NCBI GenBank assembly: GCA_902168185.1
Contig: CABHOV010000039.1
Coordinates: forward strand, 62,001 to 126,000
Reading direction: 5' to 3'
Source: an uncultured Bacteroides sp.
Lineage (GTDB): Bacteria > Bacteroidota > Bacteroidia > Cytophagales > Cyclobacteriaceae
DNA length: 64,000 bases
In this document: piece after piece, positions 27,901-34,905 of the stretch
Layout: every line of letters starts with the position of its first letter
How positions within the stretch are numbered: position 1 is the first letter of the stretch
Translations under genes and position numbers: made by a program
The notes under the pieces: generated by a model
Told to the model about the DNA's origin: nothing
What the model saw: the letters and a program-made list of their open reading frames with translations, nothing else
The model's database searches: none

Positions 27901-28314
27901 TTACAGGATATCTTTACGCCTGAAGAGCTCATCGGAGTTAGCAAACTTTCAGCGAATTGTCTTCGTACCACTCTTTTTTTAAGCGATGCACAAGGAAAAT
28001 TTCATGAAAAAACGTTGCCGGTCGAAGCGCAGGCATCTCCCGTTTATGTAATTATGCAGTTGGATTACAATCATGATGGAAAAGATGATTTAATTTTAGG
28101 AGGAAATATACATCACGCGCGCCTGAAGTTTGGTAAGTACGATGCGAACTTTGGAACACTGCTTGAAGGCGATGGCAATGGCAATTTTAAATATGTTACA
28201 CAACAGCAATCAGGTTTTAAGCTTATTGGAGACGTCAGGAGTTCAATTGTGATAGATCGAAAAATACTCTTTGGCATAAATCAAGGTCAGGTAAAATCAT
28301 ATACCTATAAATAG
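24985..28314 (+). CDS. FG-GAP/VCBS-repeat and UnbV/ASPIC-domain lipoprotein (CRTAC1-like)
   Basis: A 1109-residue lipoprotein starting with TTG (no ATG in reach). The signal peptide ends at AAGC (Cys19). Many Asp-rich repeats such as DINGDGLDDLYF, DVNGDGKLDLYI, DLDNDGDLDLVV and DFNHDGRTDLIV form two seven-bladed-propeller-like, calcium-binding arrays. They flank a UnbV/ASPIC domain at about 525-605 (GAKVIVYVKGMKQTLEQMPSRGYQSSVSPTLHVGLG). Such proteins are abundant on the Bacteroidota surface beside SusCD and probably bind glycan or protein; no catalytic role is visible. It heads a three-gene cassette with the sugar dehydrogenase and the isomerase, with small gaps of 22 and 27 bp. Confidence 0.9.
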   Translation: MKHYFLNSLLTVALLAAGCKDSPRQETPSAPPPVETLFKLLPPAATHIDFSNALTEAFNTNVLIYEYFYNGGGVAAGDINGDGLDDLYFTANMAADKLYLNAGGMKFTEITQPSGIHTRNGPWKTGVTMADVNGDGKLDLYICYSGNLRPERRVNELYINYGNDANGIPQFKEEGKKYGLDSPSTSTQGYFFDYDRDGDLDMFLLNHNINALPVLNETSTAQMLKEQNPASGVRLFKNVNNHFDDVTAKSGISSTALTYGLGAGLADLNNDGLTDIYITNDYNVPDYLYINNGNGTFTDRLKSMIGHTSNFSMGNDIADVNNDALPDIFTLDMLPEDNHRQKLLLAPDNYGKFDLNVRIGFYYQYMRNMLQVNNGNGTFSEIGQLSGVSNTDWSWAALFADYDNDGWKDLYITNGYLRDFTNMDFVKYMDNYVQQKGRLMREDVLELVHKIPASNLTNYIFRNNGDLSFTKANTVWGFTSTSNSNGAAYSDLDNDGDLDLVVNNINAPAFIYQNETDKKSEHHYLKIKLEGAGKNTAGLGAKVIVYVKGMKQTLEQMPSRGYQSSVSPTLHVGLGKEASIDSIQIIWLSGKQQKIKNVKSDQLITVKEADANSKYIPSRTPAPVFTEKAMLAFTHEQERVNDFKRQPLMVNPMSFSGPCLAKDDVNGDGLEDIYAGGGVNQAGELFLQQKNGQFVRKSQPAFEADKKSDDTDAIFADVNKDGYTDLYVCSGGYHNFMPEDEALQDRLYINDGKGNFRKSTDALPAMRTSKSCVRVSDINDDGYPDFFIGSRVIPGRYPETPLSYILINDGKGNFKDAIATLAPALQTTGMVTDAAFTDLNGDGKNDLIVVGEWIPVTVWIQENGKFIEKTSDYFSQKYRGWWNKILTGDFNHDGRTDLIVGNTGLNTQCKVSDAEPAELYFKDFDNNGSVDPILCTYIQGKSYAYVTRDELLEQIGSKRKRFPDYKSYADATLQDIFTPEELIGVSKLSANCLRTTLFLSDAQGKFHEKTLPVEAQASPVYVIMQLDYNHDGKDDLILGGNIHHARLKFGKYDANFGTLLEGDGNGNFKYVTQQQSGFKLIGDVRSSIVIDRKILFGINQGQVKSYTYK

Positions 28315-28336
28315 TTAATAATCTCGGAAATTTAAA

Positions 28337-31300
28337 ATGGTAAAAACATTCGTTCGGAAAAGCCTTGCCTTGGTTTTAATGGCAGGTATAACATTGTGGT
28401 TAAGTGCATGCGAAGATTCTTCAGGTCCACGCATACTCGTCTTCACCAAAACAGCAGGCTGGCATCACGAATCCATTCCAGCCGGTGTTGCAGCTTTGCA
28501 AAAGCTTGGAGCTGAAAATGGTTTTGAAGTCGATACAACCAGAGATGCACATTACTTTACAGACGACCAGTTAGAGAAGTATAAAGCAGTTGTATTTCTG
28601 AGTACTACAGGCAATGTATTAAATGCCGATCAGCAGGTGGCATTCGAGCGCTATATCCAGGCGGGTGGAGGATACGTTGGTATTCACGCTGCCGCTGATA
28701 CTGAATATGAATGGCCCTGGTATAATAAACTGGTAGGTGCCTATTTCTTAAATCATCCCGGTAATCCCAATGTACGCAGTGCAACGATCGATGTAATCGA
28801 TACAACACACCTCGCAACGAAAGGGCTACCGCTTCGTTGGGAGCGCACCGATGAGTGGTATAATTACAGAAGTATTTTCGGTGGTATAAAAACGCTGATG
28901 AAGCTTGATGAAGAAACGTATGAAGGTGGAGAAAATGGTGACGACCATCCCATCGCATGGTATCATGATTATGATGGCGGACGTTCCTTCTATACCGGCG
29001 GTGGACATACCAATGAAAGCTTTAGCGAACCATTATTTATCAAGCATCTTCTCGGTGGTATAAAATATGCGATGGGTGCTAACATCAAGCTGGATTATGC
29101 AAAGGCATATGCTGTAAAGTCTCCTGAAGAAAACCGGTTTACGAAAACGATCCTATCCAATGATCTGAACGAACCGATGGAACTTGCTATAGCACCGGAT
29201 GGCAGGGTATTCTTTGCCGAACGTACCGGTAAGTTCTATGTATACCAACCTACTGACAACACGACTAAACTTCTCTATCAATTTCCGGTAATGCCAGATA
29301 CGAAGGAAGGCTTCGGCAACGGACTACTCGGACTTACACTCGACCCGGAGTATGCTGAAAACAACTATATATACTTTTTCTATACTCCCAATACATTACC
29401 GGCACATCAAAATGTATCGCGATTTAAAATCAGTAAAGACAATGTACTCGATCTGAAATCAGAAAAAGTGCTGATCGAAATTCCATTGGAACTCGAAGTG
29501 AGCGCGCATACTGGCGGATCACTGGCGTGGGATAAGGACCGGAATCTGTATATATCTACTGGAGATAACACCGTTCCTTTTGCTTCTGATGGCTTTGCTC
29601 CAATCGATGAAATTCCAGGACGCATTACATATGATGCGCAACGCTCTGCTGCCAATACAAATGATTTACGCGGGAAGATCCTGAAAATCCACCCGGAAGA
29701 AAACGGAACTTATACTATACCGGAAGGTAACTTGTTTCCAAAAGGAACACCGCAGACACGACCAGAGATCTATGCGATGGGCTGCAGAAATCCATATCGT
29801 ATATCCGTTGATCCCGCTACATCTATAGTATATTGGGGAGAGATTGGTCCGGACTCCGGGAAGGACGGAGCAAAAGGTCCGCGGGGTTATGATGAGATCA
29901 ATCAGGCAAAGAAGCCTGGTAACTATGGATGGCCATACTTTGTAGGTGATAGTAAACCGTATCCGGAGTTTGACTTTGCAACGAAGTCGGTAGGTATACT
30001 TTTCGACCCGAATGCTCCGATGAATACATCTCCGAATAATACCGGTGCAAAAAATCTTCCGCCTGCGCAGAAGGCCATGATCTGGTATCCGTATGATAAG
30101 TCGAATGAATTTCCGGATGTAGGTACCGGTGGACGAAGTGCCATGGCTGGTCCTGTATATCATTTTGATGATGACCTCTCTTCGACTACTAAGTTTCCGG
30201 AGTATTTCGACAAGAGCTTGTTCATTTATGACTGGATGCGTAACTGGGTATATGTAGTGCGTCTGGATGATGAGTATAATTTTAAACGCCTGGAACCATT
30301 TATGTCTTTCACTGGAGACTTCAGAAGGCCTATAGATATGGAAGTTGGTCCGAACGGATCGTTCTATATGTTAGAGTATGGTTCAGTATATGGAATTGAT
30401 AACGTAGATGCCAGACTTGTTCGTATCGATTACAACGGTGGTAATCGTAAGCCGTATGCACGTATAGCTTCAAGGGATACCGTAGGACTTGCTCCACTCA
30501 AAGTAAATTTCAATAGCAAATCAAGTGTTGACTTTGATGATGACGAACTTACCTATGAATGGTTAATCGATGGAAAGAGAATAAACGAAACGAACCCGGT
30601 ATATACTTTTGAGAAGAATGGTATTTTCAAAGTGACTTTAAAAGTTACTGATCCATCTGGAAAATCCGATACCGATACGCTCTCCATCAAAGTAGGAAAT
30701 ACAATACCGACTGTAGCGGTGACCACACCAGATAACACTACATTCTTTTTTGACGATGTTCCACTTCTTTATAAAGTATCCATTCATGACAATGAAGATA
30801 AAGCTATAGATCCTGCGAATGCATCAATCGCACTTAAGTATCTTCCGAATGCGGGCAAAGAAATAGGACATCAGCAGATTTCTTCTTTCAACCTTGGTAA
30901 ATCATTAATGGAGGGAAGTGATTGCAAAGCGTGTCACCAGATCAATGGAAAATCAGTAGGGCCGGCATTTATAGAGGTGGCAAAGAAATATGAATCTGAT
31001 AAAGAAAAAGCAGTCGTAAAATTAGCAAGTAAAGTTATAGCCGGAGGCGGTGGTGTATGGGGCGATCATGCGATGAATGCACATCCTCAACTTTCCAAAG
31101 AAGATGCGTCTGCTATTGTTCGCTATGTCCTCTCACTGAATGATAAGAAGGAAGTTGTTAGTCTTCCGGAATCCGGAACGGTAACTTTCAAAGAACACAA
31201 AAGTAAAGATGCGCGAGGCCGTTATGCACTGAGTGCAGTATATACTGATAAAGGAGGAGATGCGGTGCCGTTATCCGGAAGCGATGCGTTGATCCTGCGA

Positions 31301-31672
31301 CCGGCACGTGTACAAGCTGAGGACGCTGATCGTTTGCGCAACATTAATCGTGATGATAATTTCCTGGGAAGCATTCATCATAAATCATACTTTGCTTTCA
31401 ATCAGATTGACCTGAAAGGAATAAAGCAGCTTACGTATCGTTACTCTTCCAAACAAGTTGGCGCGACAATTGAAGTGCATGTTAACTCACCAAAGGGGCC
31501 GATTATAAGTACGCTGAATTATACCGCAACAGGAGATTGGGAAACGTATAAAGAAATCAGTACACCTATACAAGATCCCGGGGGAAAGAACGATCTTTAC
31601 TTTGTGTTCAAAAAAGATCAGGAGCCAAATCAGCATATGTTTTCAGTTGACTGGATAGAATTTAAACGATAA
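28337..31672 (+). CDS. ThuA - sugar dehydrogenase - PKD - cytochrome c - carbohydrate-binding lipoprotein
   Basis: An 1111-residue lipoprotein (lipobox LSAC) of five domains. A ThuA-like class-I amidotransferase-fold domain lies at about 33-245 (ILVFTKTAGWHHESI, GGGYVGIHAAADTEYEWPWY). A PQQ-type glucose/sorbosone dehydrogenase propeller lies at about 265-695 (GNGLLGLTLDPEY, EIYAMGCRNPYRISVDP). A PKD domain lies at about 704-790. A cytochrome c domain has heme motif CKACH at about 863 and the axial Met in HAMNAHPQL. A C-terminal CBM6-like domain starts near 985 (RVQAEDADRLRNI). It should oxidise a sugar in the periplasm and pass electrons to its own heme. ThuA homologues take part in 3-keto-sugar metabolism, which fits the isomerase downstream. 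Confidence 0.92.
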   Translation: MVKTFVRKSLALVLMAGITLWLSACEDSSGPRILVFTKTAGWHHESIPAGVAALQKLGAENGFEVDTTRDAHYFTDDQLEKYKAVVFLSTTGNVLNADQQVAFERYIQAGGGYVGIHAAADTEYEWPWYNKLVGAYFLNHPGNPNVRSATIDVIDTTHLATKGLPLRWERTDEWYNYRSIFGGIKTLMKLDEETYEGGENGDDHPIAWYHDYDGGRSFYTGGGHTNESFSEPLFIKHLLGGIKYAMGANIKLDYAKAYAVKSPEENRFTKTILSNDLNEPMELAIAPDGRVFFAERTGKFYVYQPTDNTTKLLYQFPVMPDTKEGFGNGLLGLTLDPEYAENNYIYFFYTPNTLPAHQNVSRFKISKDNVLDLKSEKVLIEIPLELEVSAHTGGSLAWDKDRNLYISTGDNTVPFASDGFAPIDEIPGRITYDAQRSAANTNDLRGKILKIHPEENGTYTIPEGNLFPKGTPQTRPEIYAMGCRNPYRISVDPATSIVYWGEIGPDSGKDGAKGPRGYDEINQAKKPGNYGWPYFVGDSKPYPEFDFATKSVGILFDPNAPMNTSPNNTGAKNLPPAQKAMIWYPYDKSNEFPDVGTGGRSAMAGPVYHFDDDLSSTTKFPEYFDKSLFIYDWMRNWVYVVRLDDEYNFKRLEPFMSFTGDFRRPIDMEVGPNGSFYMLEYGSVYGIDNVDARLVRIDYNGGNRKPYARIASRDTVGLAPLKVNFNSKSSVDFDDDELTYEWLIDGKRINETNPVYTFEKNGIFKVTLKVTDPSGKSDTDTLSIKVGNTIPTVAVTTPDNTTFFFDDVPLLYKVSIHDNEDKAIDPANASIALKYLPNAGKEIGHQQISSFNLGKSLMEGSDCKACHQINGKSVGPAFIEVAKKYESDKEKAVVKLASKVIAGGGGVWGDHAMNAHPQLSKEDASAIVRYVLSLNDKKEVVSLPESGTVTFKEHKSKDARGRYALSAVYTDKGGDAVPLSGSDALILRPARVQAEDADRLRNINRDDNFLGSIHHKSYFAFNQIDLKGIKQLTYRYSSKQVGATIEVHVNSPKGPIISTLNYTATGDWETYKEISTPIQDPGGKNDLYFVFKKDQEPNQHMFSVDWIEFKR

Positions 31673-31699
31673 ACTTACCGAACTTTAACCATCAAGGAT

Positions 31700-32590
31700 A
31701 TGAGTCAAAAATCATCACGCAGAAGCGCCATTATGAAAATAGCCGGATCAGCAGCGGTGGCGGCAGCAGGCCTGTCGCTTTCACATCGTCTTTCAGCAGC
31801 CGAAGCGGCACTGGAAGGAAACCTGAAAGGAAAAGTAAATCACTCTGCATGTCGCTGGTGCTATAGCAGTATCCCCTTGGAAGATCTTTGCAAAGCTGCA
31901 AAAAATATAGGGCTGTCCTCTATAGAATTGACAGGACCTGAAGAATGGCCGATCCTAAAAAAATACGGATTGACTTCTGCGATGCCATGGGGAGCAGGTA
32001 AAGGAATTACAGAAGGATTTAACAACCCTGCGTTGCACGATGAACTCGTGAAAAGCTATACCGATATAATTCCGAAGGTAGCTGCAGCTGGTCTGAATCA
32101 GATCATTTGTTTCTCCGGTAATCGTAATGGATTAGATGATGAAAAAGGAATTGAGAATTGTGCGATTGGTTTAAAACGCCTCATGCCGATTGCCGAGAAG
32201 TATAAAGTGACCATGTCAATGGAGTTGCTGAACAGCAAAGTAGACCACCATGATTACCAGTGCGATCACACTGCGTGGGGTGCTGCGTTGTGCGACAAAG
32301 TAGGATCCGATAGTTTCAAGTTGCTGTACGATATATATCACATGCAGATTATGGAAGGTGACGTGATTGCAACCATCCGTAAATTCAACAAGTATATATC
32401 GCATTATCACACCGGGGGTGTACCCGGCCGTAATGAAATTGATGAGACACAGGAATTAAATTATCCTGCGATTATGAAAGCTATTGTTGAAACAGGTTTC
32501 AAAGGCTATGTAGCACAAGAATTTATACCCAAGCGCGAAGACAAAATTGCTTCGTTAAAACAAGGAGTATTGATTTGCGATGTAGCGTAA
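31700..32590 (+). CDS. Tat-exported TIM-barrel isomerase/epimerase (hydroxypyruvate isomerase-like)
   Basis: A 296-residue protein of the xylose-isomerase-like TIM-barrel superfamily. The N-terminus has a twin-arginine signal (SRRSAIMKIAGSAAVAAAG), so the folded enzyme is sent to the periplasm. The barrel has the metal-ligand Glu in VTMSMELLNSK, His in DHHDYQCDH, Asp-x-x-His in LLYDIYHMQ, and the C-terminal Glu in YVAQEFIPKRED. Annotated relatives are called hydroxypyruvate isomerase, but exported Bacteroidota members next to sugar dehydrogenases more likely act on keto-sugars. It closes the cassette that begins at 24985, followed by a strong terminator. The exact reaction is unproven. Confidence 0.88.
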   Translation: MSQKSSRRSAIMKIAGSAAVAAAGLSLSHRLSAAEAALEGNLKGKVNHSACRWCYSSIPLEDLCKAAKNIGLSSIELTGPEEWPILKKYGLTSAMPWGAGKGITEGFNNPALHDELVKSYTDIIPKVAAAGLNQIICFSGNRNGLDDEKGIENCAIGLKRLMPIAEKYKVTMSMELLNSKVDHHDYQCDHTAWGAALCDKVGSDSFKLLYDIYHMQIMEGDVIATIRKFNKYISHYHTGGVPGRNEIDETQELNYPAIMKAIVETGFKGYVAQEFIPKREDKIASLKQGVLICDVA

Positions 32591-32605
32591 TTATATCATA
32601 GCTGA

Positions 32606-32647
32606 AAAGGCCTTGTCGGATACTATCTGACAGGGCCTTTCTTTTTT
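32606..32647 (+). terminator. Intrinsic terminator after the isomerase gene
   Basis: AAAGGCCTTGTCGGA (32606-32620) pairs with TCTGACAGGGCCTTT (32626-32640): 15 bp with two wobble pairs and a 5-nt loop, followed by CTTTTTT. The remaining 250 bp up to the next gene at 32901 are AT-rich and show no gene; I see only its presumed promoter. Confidence 0.93.
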
Positions 32648-32900
32648 ATGGCGATACGTGATATATATAGTTCTATCGGCTTAAATCAAATCATTCGCTT
32701 TTCCGGATACAATTTGCCTTCCTTAATATTAATCCTGCCTCTACTGCTTACTCATCATAGGTACTCCATGTATTGTTCCAACGGTCAGTTGTCGCCTGAG
32801 TATAAAAATCTACATCCTATCCATTGGCGAAAGGGTAGGTTTACGAATTTGTCGCGGCACAGTTTTAGGTGTTTATAGTATATACTAAATGCAAATTGTT

Positions 32901-33275
32901 ATGAACAAATTCATATTACTTTTCTGCGGTGCTATCGTTTTTAGCATTGCTTCCGTACAGGCGCAAGCTCCTGTGCCAAGAGCCGATTCTGTACGCGACC
33001 CTATTAAGCAAGGTGATCCTGCTCCCGATAATGTTCCATCGCAGGCAGCGTATAGAAAAGATATGGTAGAGATAAAACATAAAGATGTCCCTGCTGAATT
33101 ACGCAAAACACTATCAGAGGATACGTATAAAGGTTGGGAAAATGCAAGACTATATAAGGACAAGTCAGGCAGTGGATATTTACTTGAATTCCAGGATCCA
33201 CTCAAAACAAGACTATATCGTTTTGATAAGAATGGAAAACTGGTTAAAGAAAAGACATCGCGTGATGTTCAATAA
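32901..33275 (+). CDS. Hypothetical secreted small protein
   Basis: A 124-residue protein from the ATG at 32901 (MNKFILLFCGAIVF), with a signal peptide ending near SVQAQ. The mature part has a Pro/Asp/Lys-rich linker (PRADSVRDPIKQGDPAPDN) and a compact domain VEIKHKDVPAELRKTLSEDTYKGWENARLYKD...LLEFQDPLKTRLYRFDKNGKLVKE. The last part resembles the PepSY-like or putative beta-lactamase-inhibitor-like folds of Bacteroidota periplasmic proteins (a helix, then strands ending in FDKNGKLV). Function unknown. It is transcribed alone, toward the minus-strand DUF4202 gene. Confidence 0.75.
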   Translation: MNKFILLFCGAIVFSIASVQAQAPVPRADSVRDPIKQGDPAPDNVPSQAAYRKDMVEIKHKDVPAELRKTLSEDTYKGWENARLYKDKSGSGYLLEFQDPLKTRLYRFDKNGKLVKEKTSRDVQ

Positions 33276-33294
33276 GGAAATATAGCCCGCTATA

Positions 33295-33882
33295 TTATCC
33301 TACTGCCTGGGCAATTAATGTTCCCACTTTTGTGGAGACTGGAATTTTACCAGCTTCGGCAATTGCCCGGGCAGACATTTTTTTCAAAGTCTTCTGAAGA
33401 ATATCAACAACCTTAGCATCGTCATGTAGTGATGCAAAGTCTTCCAGGTAATATTGAATGAAGACAAGACATATTACATCTTCCAGCAATTGCGTGTCCG
33501 GATTGGTCTTAAGCTCTTTCTTCAACAAAAGAAATTTTACTTTCTCTATTGTATCAGTATCATAGCGACAGCTTAACAGAATTTGCTCAGCGATTTTTGC
33601 GTGATGTACTTTCTCAGCGCTGCGCCATTGCAGATAACCTTTCTTGTCCATTGGGTACGAACTCCTCGGTATTTCCCAACGTCCTATATGTTGACAACGT
33701 GCAGCAAGTTGTAAATATTCAGGAGCATCCGGAGCAAATTTATTCAACCACTCCGTCATGCGCTGGCCATACATTAATTCTTTAGGTTGAGATTCTCCGT
33801 TGACCATTTCTTGATGAGGATCATTGGCATTATAGGCGTCAAATGTAATGAAGGCTTTATCAAGACGTTCGTTAAATGGCAT
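33295..33882 (-). CDS. DUF4202 family protein
   Basis: A 195-residue cytoplasmic protein matching DUF4202: DKAFITFDAYNANDPH, QRMTEWLNKFAPDAPEYLQLAARCQHIGRWEIPRSSYPMDKKGYLQWR, LEDVICLVFIQYYLEDF. Conserved His, Asp and Arg residues (CQHIGRWE, EKVHHAKIAE) recall a helical HD-like fold, but no metal-site assignment is safe. It lies 114 bp downstream of the siroheme methyltransferase gene on the same strand, and homologues are often near nitrate/nitrite or sulfite assimilation genes. A role in that pathway is inferred from the neighbourhood only. Confidence 0.85.
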   Translation of the reverse strand: MPFNERLDKAFITFDAYNANDPHQEMVNGESQPKELMYGQRMTEWLNKFAPDAPEYLQLAARCQHIGRWEIPRSSYPMDKKGYLQWRSAEKVHHAKIAEQILLSCRYDTDTIEKVKFLLLKKELKTNPDTQLLEDVICLVFIQYYLEDFASLHDDAKVVDILQKTLKKMSARAIAEAGKIPVSTKVGTLIAQAVG

Positions 33883-33996
33883 GCGTAAAAGTTTGAGAAC
33901 CAGTGGTCAATAAAAATTATGCTATCTGTATAACAGGAACAAAACTGCCGATTGCGATAGGAAGTTAGGAGAATGATACGGTATATCAAAACGCCA

Positions 33997-34791
33997 TCAT
34001 TTTTGATGTGAGGTTACAGAAGCCGTTTGTATATACCTTTCTGTAAATTCATCGAGCAAATAACTTTCATTAACAACATTGCCAATGACAATAACAGCGG
34101 GCGAACTGACCTGTTGTTCCTGTACCAATTGATAAATTGTGCTCACTGTACCGCGAACTACTTTTTGATTCCTGGTAGTTGCATGATGAACCACCGCGGC
34201 CGGTTCTAAAGGTGATCGTCCCTGTTGAAAAAGTTTAGCGATCTGTTCGAGGTGTGTCATGCCCATCAGTATAACAACGGTTGCTGATGACTGCACTGCG
34301 AGTGCTATATCTTTAGACATCTCTCCTGACGATAACATACCTGTTATAACCCAGAAGCTTTCGTTAACACCACGTTTTGTCAATGGTATACCACAGGAAG
34401 CAGGTGCAGCAAGTGCACTTGATAGTCCTGGAATGACTTCCACATGTATACCACGCCGCATAGCATATTCAAGTTCTTCATGGCCGCGACCAAATACATA
34501 AGAGTCACCGCCTTTCAGCCGAACAACGTTCGTATAGCGTTGCGCATAAAATACGATCAGTTGATTGATCTCTTCCTGCGAGAATTCTTTTTTGCCTTTT
34601 CGTTTTCCAACATATACCCGCTTGCAGGAGGACTTAGCAAATTCAAGTAACTCTTCGGAAGCCAGCGCATCATATAAAATGACATCAGCCTTTTGAATTG
34701 CTTTCACTCCTTTAATAGTGATTAACTCGGGATCACCAGGACCGGCTCCTACCATGGTTACGGTCGTTGTCGTCTTCTGCACGTTAGCCAT
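33997..34791 (-). CDS. cobA: Uroporphyrinogen-III C-methyltransferase (SUMT)
   Basis: A 264-residue SAM-dependent enzyme that methylates uroporphyrinogen III at C2 and C7 to give precorrin-2, the entry to siroheme. Signatures are VGAGPGDPELITIKGVKAIQKADVILYDAL near the N-terminus, VRLKGGDSYVFGRGHEEL, VIPGLSSALAAPASCGIPLTKRG, and a C-terminal VHHATTRNQKVVRGTVSTI. It is a single-domain SUMT, without the CysG dehydrogenase/chelatase half, which must be elsewhere. It is divergent from nirB, whose siroheme it would supply, and shares a 114-bp regulatory region with it. Confidence 0.95.
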   Translation of the reverse strand: MANVQKTTTTVTMVGAGPGDPELITIKGVKAIQKADVILYDALASEELLEFAKSSCKRVYVGKRKGKKEFSQEEINQLIVFYAQRYTNVVRLKGGDSYVFGRGHEELEYAMRRGIHVEVIPGLSSALAAPASCGIPLTKRGVNESFWVITGMLSSGEMSKDIALAVQSSATVVILMGMTHLEQIAKLFQQGRSPLEPAAVVHHATTRNQKVVRGTVSTIYQLVQEQQVSSPAVIVIGNVVNESYLLDEFTERYIQTASVTSHQK

Positions 34792-34905
34792 TACTTAAAT
34801 TTTATACGTAATAGTACGTAAATTATCTTTTAAATTGCTTGCCAGTACTGAATATTTACGTATAATTACTTAAAAATTGGCTTCGAATTACTTAAAACGA
34901 TTGCA
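34792..34905. promoter_or_regulatory. Divergent cobA/nirB control region with TACGTA sites
   Basis: TACGTA occurs at 34805, 34815 and 34857, and the one-base variant TACTTA at 34867 and 34889. The first two lie 10 bp apart, as do 34857 and 34867. This places sites on one face of the helix, as expected for a dimeric LuxR/NarL-type regulator. TATCTTTT at 34824-34831 is a possible Bacteroidota -7 element (TAnnTTTG-like). Confidence 0.7.

Noticed and set aside
25200-28100. Repeated GATGG/AATGATGG-like DNA within the FG-GAP gene
   Set aside because: These are codon-level echoes of the DxNxDGxxD protein repeats, not a DNA repeat element.
32648-32878. 76-codon frame between the isomerase terminator and the small secreted protein
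   Set aside because: No start context, no domain and low-complexity composition; it overlaps the T tail of the terminator.
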